Of a DNA stretch of 64,000 nt, positions 56,689-64,000 are shown one piece after another. The stretch lies in contig NZ_CADFDB010000004.1 in assembly GCF_902832845.1 (NCBI RefSeq), forward strand, positions 372,001-436,000, in the 5' to 3' direction. Numbering within the stretch: position 1 is the first letter of the stretch; each line of letters starts with the position of its first letter. The position numbers and the translations under genes were made by a program. This DNA is from Burkholderia metallica (GTDB lineage: Bacteria; Pseudomonadota; Gammaproteobacteria; Burkholderiales; Burkholderiaceae). Under the pieces are notes generated by a model. It was not told the origin of the DNA and did no database searches. It saw only the letters and a list, made by a program, of their open reading frames with translations.

Positions 56689-56892
56689 TTATACGGCCTG
56701 GATGTTCGACGCTTGCTTGCCCTTCGGCCCTTGGACGACGTCAAAGCTCACCTTCTGGCCTTCCTTCAGCGTCTTGAAGCCATTCATGGTGATAGCCGAA
56801 AAGTGCGCAAACAGATCCTCACCGCCCTCGTCGGGAGTGATGAAACCGAAGCCCTTCGCGTCGTTGAACCACTTAACGATACCAGTTGCCAT
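56689..56892 (-). CDS. cspA: CspA-family cold-shock protein
   Basis: The 67-residue protein is a single cold-shock domain with both nucleic-acid motifs, KGFGFI (RNP1) and DLFAHFS (RNP2-like), starting [24 protein letters not shown]. It acts as an RNA chaperone. A TTGACA-17 bp-AACAAT promoter at 57043-57071 on this strand predicts a leader of about 144 nt, typical for cold-inducible csp genes. GGGGAAG precedes the ATG. Two terminators follow in tandem. Confidence 0.96.
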   Translation of the reverse strand: MATGIVKWFNDAKGFGFITPDEGGEDLFAHFSAITMNGFKTLKEGQKVSFDVVQGPKGKQASNIQAV

Positions 56893-57435
56893 TTCCTACT
56901 TCCCCTGTCACACAGTCGCTGCTACTTACCACGAGCACGCTCGAAAAGCTAAACGACCGGAAATGCAGCCGTTCCCCCCTCACAAGCTCACCTCGGCCTC
57001 TTTCATTTCGCCAACCGGCAAATTGAAAAAAGTGCCAGCTTGATTGTTGGCGCTCTTTATTGGAGTGTCAAGTGGAATTTTTAGACGTTTAGAGGGCCGT
57101 TGTAAAGAACCCATTTTCAGGGTTTTTCCGGCTTTGCTTCGCAGCACGCGGCCAAGCGCGAGGGCTTGAAAAGCCGCATAATCGGCTCATATACCAGGCT
57201 CGAGTGACACGCGTTCGAGTCGTCCCGGCTTGTGGGATACTGGATGCGGATACGACGTTCCGGTGCGGTTCCCCTGACGGTTCGTGTTCCGCGCCACGCG
57301 TGAAAGCCGGCACCGCAGCCGGCTTTCGTATGGCACGAAGAAGATCGCGTGTTCCGGGTTTCCGGGGAGGGCGCCGGCCGGTCGGTCGGGTAATGGCAGG
57401 ATTGCGGGCCTGTCCGAGTTGTTTAGAATGGGTGT
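56893..57435. other. Divergent intergenic region: cspA leader and clpS promoter
   Basis: The 543 bp hold the roughly 144-nt cspA leader and promoter on the minus strand. They also hold a hairpin GAAAGCCGGC/GCCGGCTTTC at 57302-57327 with no T-run, and the TAGAAT hexamer immediately before clpS. No gene is supported. Confidence 0.6.
57043..57071 (-). promoter_or_regulatory. Sigma70-type promoter of cspA
   Basis: On the minus strand TTGACA (57071-57066) is a perfect -35 hexamer, followed by a 17-bp spacer and AACAAT (57048-57043) as -10. The predicted start is near 57036. This is the best promoter match that I found in the window. Confidence 0.75.
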
Positions 57436-57438
57436 ATG
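57424..57438 (+). promoter_or_regulatory. Candidate -10 element directly before clpS start
   Basis: TAGAAT (57424-57429) is followed by 6 nt and ATG 57436. TTGCGG at 57402-57407 is a partial -35 with a 16-bp spacer. No Shine-Dalgarno sequence precedes the ATG, so the transcript may be leaderless. Confidence 0.55.
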
Positions 57439-57750
57439 GCGATTATCCCGGACAAGCAGGACAGTACCGTCCTGGAACGCAAGCAGCAGAAGCTCAAGCC
57501 GCCTTCGATGTACAAGGTGGTGCTGCTGAACGACGACTTCACGCCGATGGAATTCGTCGTGATGGTGGTCCAGGAGTATTTCAAGAAGGATCGCGAGACG
57601 GCCACGCAGATCATGCTGAAGGTCCATCGTGAAGGGCGAGGGGTATGTGGGGTCTATACGCGGGACATCGCGTCGACCAAGGTTGAGCAAGTCGTTACCC
57701 ATGCGCGGCAGGCCGGGCATCCGCTGCAGTGCGTGATGGAGGAAGCATGA
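57436..57750 (+). CDS. clpS: ATP-dependent Clp protease adaptor ClpS
   Basis: The 104-residue protein has the ClpS core: [28 protein letters not shown] with the N-degron pocket residues, [27 protein letters not shown] and the C-terminal [13 protein letters not shown]. It delivers N-end-rule substrates to ClpA. Its stop codon overlaps the clpA start (ATGA), so translation is coupled. The ATG lies 6 nt after a TAGAAT hexamer and lacks a ribosome binding site. Confidence 0.97.
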   Translation: MAIIPDKQDSTVLERKQQKLKPPSMYKVVLLNDDFTPMEFVVMVVQEYFKKDRETATQIMLKVHREGRGVCGVYTRDIASTKVEQVVTHARQAGHPLQCVMEEA

Positions 57751-60047
57751 TTGCCCAGGAATTGGAAGTCAGCCTGCACATGGCGTTCATGGAAGCACGT
57801 CAGGCGCGCCATGAGTTCATTACGGTCGAGCATCTGTTGCTGGCCCTGCTGGATAATCCGACGGCGGCCGAGGTGTTGCGCGCGTGCGCGGCAAACATCG
57901 AGGACCTGCGTCAGAACCTGCGCAATTTCATCCACGACAACACACCTACCGTCCCGGGTACCGACGATGTCGATACCCAGCCGACGCTGGGTTTCCAGCG
58001 CGTGATCCAGCGCGCGATCATGCACGTCCAGTCGACGTCGAACGGCAAGAAGGAAGTCACCGGCGCGAACGTGCTGGTCGCGATCTTCGGCGAGAAGGAT
58101 TCGCATGCCGTGTACTACCTGCAGCAGCAGGGCGTCACGCGTCTCGACGTGGTGAACTTCATTTCGCACGGCATCGCGAAGACGAACAGCGGCGAAGCCG
58201 CGAAGTCGTCCGACGCGAACGCGGAAAGCGAAGACGCGAATGCGCAGAAGGAAACGCCGCTCGCGCAGTTCACGCAGAACCTGAACCAGATGGCGAAGGA
58301 CGGCCGCATCGATCCGCTGATCGGTCGCGAGCCCGAGGTCGAGCGCGTGGTCCAGGTGCTGTGCCGTCGCCGCAAGAACAATCCGCTGCTCGTCGGCGAG
58401 GCCGGGGTCGGCAAGACCGCGATCGCCGAAGGGCTCGCGTATCGCATCACGCGCGGCGAAGTGCCGGACATCCTCGCGAATGCGCAGGTCTATTCGCTCG
58501 ACATGGGCGCGCTGCTCGCGGGCACCAAGTATCGCGGCGATTTCGAGCAGCGTCTGAAGACGGTGCTGAAAGAGCTGAAGGAGCGTCCGCACGCGATCCT
58601 GTTCATCGACGAAATTCACACGCTGATCGGCGCGGGCGCCGCATCGGGCGGCACGCTCGACGCGTCGAACCTGTTGAAGCCGGCGCTGTCGTCGGGCACG
58701 CTCAAGTGCATCGGCGCGACCACGTTCACCGAATATCGCGGCATCTTCGAGAAGGATGCGGCGCTGTCGCGGCGCTTCCAGAAGGTCGACGTGACGGAGC
58801 CGACCGTCGAGCAGACGGTCGCGATCCTGCGCGGGCTGAAGTCGCGCTTCGAGGAGCACCACGGCGTCAAGTATTCGTCGGGTGCGCTGTCGGCCGCGGC
58901 CGAACTGTCGGCGCGCTTCATCACCGACCGTCATCTGCCGGACAAGGCGATCGACGTGATCGACGAAGCGGGCGCGGCCCAGCGCATCCTGCCGAAGTCG
59001 AAGCAGAAGAAGACGATCGGCAAGAGCGAGATCGAGGAAATCATCTCGAAGATCGCGCGCGTGCCGGCGCAGAGCGTGTCGCAGGACGATCGCAGCAAGC
59101 TGCAGACGCTCGACCGCGACCTGAAGAGCGTCGTGTTCGGCCAGGATCCGGCGATCGACGCGCTCGCCGCGTCGATCAAGATGGCGCGCGCGGGCCTCGG
59201 CAAGATGGACAAGCCGATCGGCGCGTTCCTGTTCTCCGGCCCGACGGGCGTCGGCAAGACCGAAGTGGCGCGCCAGCTCGCGTTCACGCTCGGCATCGAG
59301 CTGATCCGCTTCGACATGTCGGAATACATGGAGCGTCACGCGGTGAGCCGTCTGATCGGCGCGCCGCCGGGCTACGTCGGGTTCGACCAGGGCGGCCTGC
59401 TGACCGAAGCCGTCACGAAGAAGCCGCACTGCGTGTTGCTGCTCGACGAAATCGAGAAGGCGCATCCGGACATCTTCAACGTGCTGCTGCAGGTGATGGA
59501 CCACGGCACGCTGACGGACAACAACGGCCGCAAGGCGGATTTCCGCAACGTCATCATCATCATGACGACGAACGCGGGCGCCGAGTCGATGCAGAAGGCG
59601 ACGATCGGCTTCACGACGCGCCGCGAGACGGGCGACGAGATGACCGACATCAAGCGCCTGTTCACGCCGGAGTTCCGCAACCGCCTGGATTCGATCATCA
59701 GCTTCCGCTCGCTCGATGAGGAAATCATCATGCGCGTGGTCGACAAGTTCCTGATCCAGCTGGAGGAACAGCTGCACGAGAAGAAGGTCGACGCGCTCTT
59801 CACCGACGCGTTGCGCAAGCATCTCGCGAAGCACGGCTTCGACCCGCTGATGGGCGCGCGGCCGATGCAGCGGCTGATCCAGGACACGATCCGTCGCGCG
59901 CTGGCCGACGAGCTGCTGTTCGGCAAGCTCCTCACCGGCGGTCACGTGACGGTCGACGTCGACGAAAACGACAAGGTGCAGTTGTCGTTCGACAAGCTGG
60001 CGAATCCGCCGCACAAGCCGAACGAAGAGACGGTCGAAGTCGAGTAA
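57747..60047 (+). CDS. clpA: ATP-dependent Clp protease ATP-binding subunit ClpA
   Basis: The 766-residue protein has the ClpA N domain (1-150), AAA module D1 with Walker [17 protein letters not shown] and D2 with [37 protein letters not shown] as Walker B, and the C-terminal D2-small domain. No long coiled-coil middle domain is present, which separates it from ClpB. The ClpP-docking loop near residue 620 reads IGF rather than the usual IGL. With ClpP it degrades SsrA-tagged and N-end-rule substrates. GGAGGAAGC precedes the ATG, which overlaps the clpS stop. Confidence 0.97.
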   Translation: MIAQELEVSLHMAFMEARQARHEFITVEHLLLALLDNPTAAEVLRACAANIEDLRQNLRNFIHDNTPTVPGTDDVDTQPTLGFQRVIQRAIMHVQSTSNGKKEVTGANVLVAIFGEKDSHAVYYLQQQGVTRLDVVNFISHGIAKTNSGEAAKSSDANAESEDANAQKETPLAQFTQNLNQMAKDGRIDPLIGREPEVERVVQVLCRRRKNNPLLVGEAGVGKTAIAEGLAYRITRGEVPDILANAQVYSLDMGALLAGTKYRGDFEQRLKTVLKELKERPHAILFIDEIHTLIGAGAASGGTLDASNLLKPALSSGTLKCIGATTFTEYRGIFEKDAALSRRFQKVDVTEPTVEQTVAILRGLKSRFEEHHGVKYSSGALSAAAELSARFITDRHLPDKAIDVIDEAGAAQRILPKSKQKKTIGKSEIEEIISKIARVPAQSVSQDDRSKLQTLDRDLKSVVFGQDPAIDALAASIKMARAGLGKMDKPIGAFLFSGPTGVGKTEVARQLAFTLGIELIRFDMSEYMERHAVSRLIGAPPGYVGFDQGGLLTEAVTKKPHCVLLLDEIEKAHPDIFNVLLQVMDHGTLTDNNGRKADFRNVIIIMTTNAGAESMQKATIGFTTRRETGDEMTDIKRLFTPEFRNRLDSIISFRSLDEEIIMRVVDKFLIQLEEQLHEKKVDALFTDALRKHLAKHGFDPLMGARPMQRLIQDTIRRALADELLFGKLLTGGHVTVDVDENDKVQLSFDKLANPPHKPNEETVEVE

Positions 60048-60069
60048 GCGATAATTCGTTGTTCATGCG

Positions 60070-60104
60070 AACGGCGCGGGAAGTTCTCCGCGCCGTTTCG
60101 TTTT
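60070..60104 (+). terminator. Terminator after clpSA
   Basis: AACGGCGCGG (60070-60079) and CCGCGCCGTT (60088-60097) form a 10-bp stem around an eight-base loop and are followed by TCGTTTT. Confidence 0.85.
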
Positions 60105-60123
60105 ATCCGGCGCCGGTGGCGCG

Positions 60124-61530
60124 ATGGTGGTGCAGGGGAGTGGTAACGCGGTGACACAACAACAACGGTCGTTCGACGATATCGTCGCGCGCGAACAAGG
60201 ATTGCGCCACGCGCTGACGTCGGGGCAGATGGCGATGATCGCGATCGGCGGCGCGATCGGCACGGGGCTGTTCCTCGGCAGCGGGTTCGCGATCGGGCTC
60301 GCCGGCCCGAGCGTGCTCGTTTCCTATGCGATCGGCGCACTGATCGCGCTGCTGCTGATGGGCGCGCTCGCGGAAATGACGGTCGCGCATCCGACGGCCG
60401 GCTCGTTCGGCGCGTATGCCGAGCACTACGTGGGCCCGCTTGCGGGCTTCCTGGTACGTTATGCGTACTGGTTCGCGGTCGTGTTCGCGATCGGCACCGA
60501 GATCAGTGCGATCGCCGTGTTCATGAAGTACTGGTTCCCGGCCGTGCCCGGCTGGTACTGGGTGATCGGCTTCTCCGCGCTGCTGATCGCGGTGAACCTC
60601 GCGAGCGTCACGCTGTACGGCACGGTCGAGTATGCGTTCTCGCTGCTGAAGATCGCGGCGATCGTCGTGTTCATCGTGCTCGGCGCCTATCTCGTGTGGT
60701 CGGCGCCGGCCGCATCGGGCATCGGCTTCGCGAACTACACCGCGCACGGCGGCTTCATGCCGAAGGGGCCGTGGGGCACCTGGGTCGCGGTGATCGTCGC
60801 GATCTTCAGCTACATGAGCATCGAAGCCGTCGCGATCGCGGCCGGCGAGGCGCGCGATCCGCAGCATGCGGTCACGCGTGCGTTCCGCTCGACCGTGTTC
60901 CGGCTCGTGCTGTTCTACTTGCTGACGCTCGCGCTGATGCTGGCGATCGTGCCGTGGACGCAGGCCGGCACCGACGAAAGCCCGTTCGTGAAGGTGATGG
61001 CCGCGACGCACGTGCCGTACGCGGCGGGCGTGATCAACTTCGTGCTGCTGATCGCGGCGTTGTCGGCGATGAACAGCCAGCTTTACGTGACGACGCGGAT
61101 GATGTTCAGCCTGTCGCGCGCACGGCTCGCGCCCGCGGTGTTCGGCCGGCTCGGCACGAACGGCGTGCCGCGCGCGGCGCTGTGGATCTCGACGAGCGGC
61201 GTCGCGGTCGCGGCCGTGCTGGTCGCGCTGGCGCCCGACACCGCGTTCACCGTGATGATGGCGATCGCGATGTTCGGCGCGCTGTTCACGTGGCTGATGA
61301 TCTTCGTCACGCATCTGCGCTTCCGTTCGCAGTACCGCGGCCCGGCGCTCGCGTTCCGGATGTGGGGCCACCCGTTCGGCAGCCTGCTCGGTGCGACGCT
61401 CGTCGCGGCGATCCTGTTCACGACCGCGTTCACGCGCGAATTCCGGATGACGATGGTGGTCGGCGTCGTGTTCGTGGTGCTGCTCACGCTCGCGTATGCG
61501 CTGCATTACCGGCACGAACATGCCCGTTGA
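60124..61530 (+). CDS. Amino-acid permease (APC superfamily, AAT type)
   Basis: The 468-residue protein has 12 predicted helices and the AAT-family N-terminal signature LRHALTSGQMAMIAIGGAIGTGLFLGSGFAIGLAGPSVLVSYAIGAL. It also has AEMTVAHPTAGSFGAYAEHYVGPLAGF and FSYMSIEAVAIAAGEARDPQHAVTRAFRSTVFRL. It imports an amino acid by proton symport; which one is unclear. ATG 60124 is given. A GTG at 60151 (VTQQQRSFDDI), with GGGGAG about 10 nt upstream, is an alternative that I consider about as likely. Confidence 0.92.
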   Translation: MVVQGSGNAVTQQQRSFDDIVAREQGLRHALTSGQMAMIAIGGAIGTGLFLGSGFAIGLAGPSVLVSYAIGALIALLLMGALAEMTVAHPTAGSFGAYAEHYVGPLAGFLVRYAYWFAVVFAIGTEISAIAVFMKYWFPAVPGWYWVIGFSALLIAVNLASVTLYGTVEYAFSLLKIAAIVVFIVLGAYLVWSAPAASGIGFANYTAHGGFMPKGPWGTWVAVIVAIFSYMSIEAVAIAAGEARDPQHAVTRAFRSTVFRLVLFYLLTLALMLAIVPWTQAGTDESPFVKVMAATHVPYAAGVINFVLLIAALSAMNSQLYVTTRMMFSLSRARLAPAVFGRLGTNGVPRAALWISTSGVAVAAVLVALAPDTAFTVMMAIAMFGALFTWLMIFVTHLRFRSQYRGPALAFRMWGHPFGSLLGATLVAAILFTTAFTREFRMTMVVGVVFVVLLTLAYALHYRHEHAR

Positions 61531-61665
61531 CCGTGGCGGCGTGCCCGCCCGCGGCGGCGCTTCCCGACCGCTAAGGTTCCGTTAAGCACGCAGCGACTAC
61601 ATTCGATCCCGTCTGCAAGGCGGGCCGGCACTCGCCGGCCGGCCGCTTTCCTGCAAGGGGTCTGA

Positions 61666-62436
61666 ATGAACAAACTTCCCGAAATCACGCTCGCGTTCTG
61701 GATCATGAAGATCTGCGCGACGACGCTCGGCGAAACCGGCGGCGACCTGCTGTCGATGACGCTGAACGTCGGCTACGCGGTGAGCTCGATCCTGCTGTTC
61801 GGTTTCTTCCTCGCGACGCTGGGTGCCCAGCTCAGGACGACACGCTATCGCCCGGCGATCTACTGGGCGGTGATCGTCGCGACGAGCACCGCCGGCACGA
61901 CGATGTCCGACTTCATGGACCGCACGCTCGGCCTCGGCTATGCAGCCGGCTCGTCGATCCTCGTCGCGATCCTGCTGGCAATCTTCGCGGTGTGGCGCCT
62001 GAGCGGCGAATCGCTGTCGGTCGACCTGATCCGCACGCGCAAGGTCGAGCTGCTGTACTGGATCGCGATTCTCTTCTCGAATACGCTCGGCACCGCGCTC
62101 GGCGACTTCCTCGCGGACAGCTCGGGGCTCGGCTTCGGCGGTGGTGCGCTGCTGATCGGCGGGCTGCTCGCGGCGATCGTGCTGGCGCACTATGTCACGC
62201 GGATCTCGGGCGTGCTGCTGTTCTGGGCGGCGTTCGTGCTCACGCGCCCGTTCGGCGCGACGGTCGGTGATCTGCTGACGAAACCGGTTGCGAAGGGCGG
62301 CCTGGCGCTCGGCACGATCGGTTCGTCGGCCGTGCTGCTCGGCGTGCTGGTCGCGATGGTGATCTACGCGAGCATCGCGCACGCGCGGCGCGGCGAACCG
62401 GTGCCGACGCGGATCGCGCGTGCAGCCGGCGAATGA
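61666..62436 (+). CDS. COG4705-type membrane protein with four internal repeats
   Basis: The 256-residue membrane protein has about eight helices and a motif repeated four times: CATTLGETGGDLLS, STAGTTMSDFMDRTLGLGYAAGS, NTLGTALGDFLADSSGLGFGGG and RPFGATVGDLLTKPVAKGGL. Each contains a T-x-G-x-x-x-(S/G)-D core at the end of a helix, so four Asp residues could line a polar pathway. The family is annotated only as an uncharacterised membrane-anchored protein. AAGGGG precedes ATG 61666. It converges on dut. Confidence 0.85.
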   Translation: MNKLPEITLAFWIMKICATTLGETGGDLLSMTLNVGYAVSSILLFGFFLATLGAQLRTTRYRPAIYWAVIVATSTAGTTMSDFMDRTLGLGYAAGSSILVAILLAIFAVWRLSGESLSVDLIRTRKVELLYWIAILFSNTLGTALGDFLADSSGLGFGGGALLIGGLLAAIVLAHYVTRISGVLLFWAAFVLTRPFGATVGDLLTKPVAKGGLALGTIGSSAVLLGVLVAMVIYASIAHARRGEPVPTRIARAAGE

Positions 62437-62440
62437 CGCG

Positions 62441-62476
62441 AACGCAAAAAGGGACCGCGAGGCCCCTTTTTGCGTT
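62441..62476. terminator. Bidirectional terminator between COG4705-type gene and dut
   Basis: A 13-bp perfect stem (AACGCAAAAAGGG at 62441-62453 with its complement at 62464-62476) contains A5 and T5 runs, so it can act in both directions for the two convergent genes. Confidence 0.85.
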
Positions 62477-62483
62477 GTGCCGT

Positions 62484-62930
62484 TCAGTGACGGCCGGTGC
62501 TGCCGAAGCCGCCTTCGCCGCGATCGCTCTCGGCGAAATCGTCGACGATGTTGAACTGCGCCTGCACGACCGGCACGATCACGAGCTGCGCGAGGCGCTC
62601 GAACGGGTTCAGCACGAACTCGGTCTGGCCGCGGTTCCACGTCGACACCATCAACTGGCCCTGGTAGTCGGAGTCGATCAGGCCGACCAGGTTGCCGAGC
62701 ACGATCCCGTGCTTGTGGCCGAGGCCCGAGCGCGGCAGGATCAGCGCCGCATAGCCGGGGTCGGCGAGGTGGATCGCGAGGCCCGTCGGCACGAGCGTCG
62801 TTTCGCCCGGCTGCAGCGTGACCGGCGCGTCGAGACACGCTCGCAGGTCGAGGCCCGCGCTGCCGGTGGTCGCGTAGGCGGGCAGGTAGTCGCGCATACG
62901 CGCGTCGAGAATCTTCAGGTCGAGTTTCAT
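62484..62930 (-). CDS. dut: Deoxyuridine 5'-triphosphate nucleotidohydrolase
   Basis: The 148-residue protein has the five trimeric dUTPase motifs: [10 protein letters not shown] (I), [13 protein letters not shown] (II), [19 protein letters not shown] (III), [11 protein letters not shown] (IV) and the C-terminal [12 protein letters not shown] (V). It splits dUTP to dUMP, which protects DNA from uracil and supplies thymidylate synthesis. It follows coaBC on the same strand with a 55-bp gap, the common coaBC-dut arrangement. Confidence 0.98.
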   Translation of the reverse strand: MKLDLKILDARMRDYLPAYATTGSAGLDLRACLDAPVTLQPGETTLVPTGLAIHLADPGYAALILPRSGLGHKHGIVLGNLVGLIDSDYQGQLMVSTWNRGQTEFVLNPFERLAQLVIVPVVQAQFNIVDDFAESDRGEGGFGSTGRH

Positions 62931-62985
62931 GCGATCGTCGAATCGGTCGGGAAAGGGGCGGCGGCAAGCGCCGCCGCACGGGTGA

Positions 62986-64000
62986 TCAGATCAGGCGATT
63001 GTCGGGCAGGCGCTTCGCGATTTCCGCGACGAGCGTGTGCGCGAGTGCGTCCTTCGGGGCGCGCGGCAGGCGGGTGAGGCCGGCGGCCTCGAACAGCACG
63101 ACTTCGTTGTCGTCGCGGCCGAACGTCAGCGGGCCGAGGTTGCCGACGAGCAGCGGCACGTTCTTGCGCTTGCGCTTCTCGTCGCCGTGCACGTCGAGGT
63201 CGCCGCTTTCGGCCGCGAACCCGACGCAGAACGGCGGATCGGGCAGCGCGGCGACCGACGCGAGGATGTCGGGGTTTTCGACGAATGCGAGCGTGGGCAT
63301 CTTGCGATCGGCCGTCTTCTTGATCTTGTGCTCGGCGGGCTGCTCGACGCGCCAGTCGGCCACCGCGGCCACCGCGATGAAGATGTCGGCGTCGTTGACC
63401 GCATGCATGACCGCGTCGTACATCTGGCGGGCCGTCTGCACGTCCTGGCGGTACACGCCCCACGGCGTGTCGAGCGCGACCGGCCCGGCGACGAGATGCA
63501 CGTCGGCGCCGGCCTGCTGCGCGGCGCGCGCGAGCGCGAAGCCCATCTTGCCGCTCGAGCGGTTCGTGAGGCCGCGCACCGGGTCGAGCGGCTCGAACGT
63601 CGGCCCGGCCGTGATCAGCACGCGCCGATGCGCGAGCACCTTCGGCGCGAAGTGCGCAACGATCGCTTCATAGATCGCCTCGGGCTCGAGCATGCGGCCG
63701 TCGCCGACTTCGCCGCACGCCTGCGCGCCCGAATCCGGGCCGAGCACCGACACGCCGTCCGCGCGCAGTTGCGCGGCGTTGCGCTGCGTGGCCGGGTTCT
63801 GCCACATCTGGCGATTCATGGCGGGGACGACGAGCAACGGGCAATCGCGCGCGACGCACAGCGTCGACAGCAAATCGTCCGCGAACCCGTGCGCGAGCTT
63901 CGCGAGGAAATCGGTGGATGCGGGCGCGATCACGATCGCGTCGGCTTCGCGCGACAGGTCGATGTGCGCCATGTTGTTGTCGATGCGCGCGTCCCACTGG
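62986..64000 (-). CDS. coaBC: Phosphopantothenoylcysteine decarboxylase/synthase CoaBC (3' part)
   Basis: About 338 codons of the gene are inside the window; the 5' end lies beyond the right edge. The visible CoaC part has [27 protein letters not shown] and [16 protein letters not shown] with the substrate-clamp motif. It also has [11 protein letters not shown], where the catalytic Cys of [14 protein letters not shown] lies. The CoaB part starts at about [29 protein letters not shown] and includes KIKK and GFAAES. The protein joins cysteine to phosphopantothenate and decarboxylates the product in CoA synthesis. Confidence 0.97.
   Translation of the reverse strand, partial: QWDARIDNNMAHIDLSREADAIVIAPASTDFLAKLAHGFADDLLSTLCVARDCPLLVVPAMNRQMWQNPATQRNAAQLRADGVSVLGPDSGAQACGEVGDGRMLEPEAIYEAIVAHFAPKVLAHRRVLITAGPTFEPLDPVRGLTNRSSGKMGFALARAAQQAGADVHLVAGPVALDTPWGVYRQDVQTARQMYDAVMHAVNDADIFIAVAAVADWRVEQPAEHKIKKTADRKMPTLAFVENPDILASVAALPDPPFCVGFAAESGDLDVHGDEKRKRKNVPLLVGNLGPLTFGRDDNEVVLFEAAGLTRLPRAPKDALAHTLVAEIAKRLPDNRLI

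Noticed and set aside
57209-57230. GTTCGAGTC-like stretch resembling a tRNA T-arm
   Set aside because: No matching acceptor, D-arm or anticodon stem can be folded around it; I found no tRNA in the window.
57302-57327. 10-bp hairpin upstream of clpS as a terminator or attenuator
   Set aside because: The stem is perfect but has no T-run on either strand, and no transcribed gene is shown to lead into it.

Overview
The window is high-GC (roughly two thirds G+C) chromosomal DNA that reads as the core genome of a Burkholderia species, probably the Burkholderia cepacia complex, chromosome 1. This rests on recognisable proteins (monomeric NADP-isocitrate dehydrogenase beside Icd, DUF3579, DUF2917, MtoX/SBP56-type protein, Trm112-lpxK-kdsB-adk cluster) and on codon use that is uniform throughout. 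I assign 61 protein genes plus one micro-ORF. I see no rRNA or tRNA gene, insertion sequence, prophage, integrase other than XerD, CRISPR array or toxin-antitoxin pair. The only clearly atypical DNA is an AT-rich stretch at about 54465-54610, a second AT-rich patch near 30935-30975, and a 9-bp tandem repeat at 32511-32555.

Layout. 1-4 kb: Lrp-type regulator, flavin reductase, a membrane protein coupled to a selenium-binding/methanethiol-oxidase-like protein. 4-12 kb: repair and stress housekeeping (msrA, DUF72, cfa, pdxH, tcdA, chaperedoxin cnoX, pirin, EamA exporter). 12-17 kb: cell separation and tRNA/DNA maintenance (amiC-tsaE on one strand, queG-ogt-xerD on the other, starting 17 bp apart). 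17-30.7 kb: acyl-CoA ligase, ybaK, plsY, yajQ, murB, argF, DUF3579, rpsT, murJ-sirB1, an SDR, and the lipid A/KDO operon lpxK-trm112-kdsB with adk. 31-45.7 kb: xseA, sodB, chrA, a Crp/Fnr regulator, an Mpo1-like/PanE-like pair, a methyltransferase, a degenerate EAL protein, a DHA2 exporter, DUF2917, a CoA-transferase with GntR regulator, an aldo/keto reductase and a nickel/cobalt permease. 45.8-54.3 kb: stand-alone fusA, DUF192, an Asr-like small secreted protein, rluE, and two unrelated NADP-isocitrate dehydrogenases in tandem. 54.3-64 kb: small orphan gene, Tat-exported multicopper oxidase, cold-shock protein, clpS-clpA, amino-acid permease, a four-repeat membrane protein, dut and the 3' part of coaBC, which runs off the right edge.

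No new multi-gene defence or biosynthetic system is visible. The most interesting signals are regulatory: a set of genes (queG/tsaE, ybaK, clpS, murJ) whose start codon sits 6-9 nt after a -10 hexamer and has no Shine-Dalgarno sequence, suggesting leaderless mRNAs, with queG/tsaE apparently sharing one symmetric -10 element; a 16-bp perfect palindrome in front of icd; two near-identical 15-bp sites 63 bp apart in the AT-rich patch; two perfect DnaA-box nonamers inside an identical 12-mer in front of argF and lpxK; a strong promoter and long leader for the cold-shock gene; and a (Gln-Ala-Val)5 micro-ORF made by a 9-bp minisatellite that overlaps the xseA stop codon.
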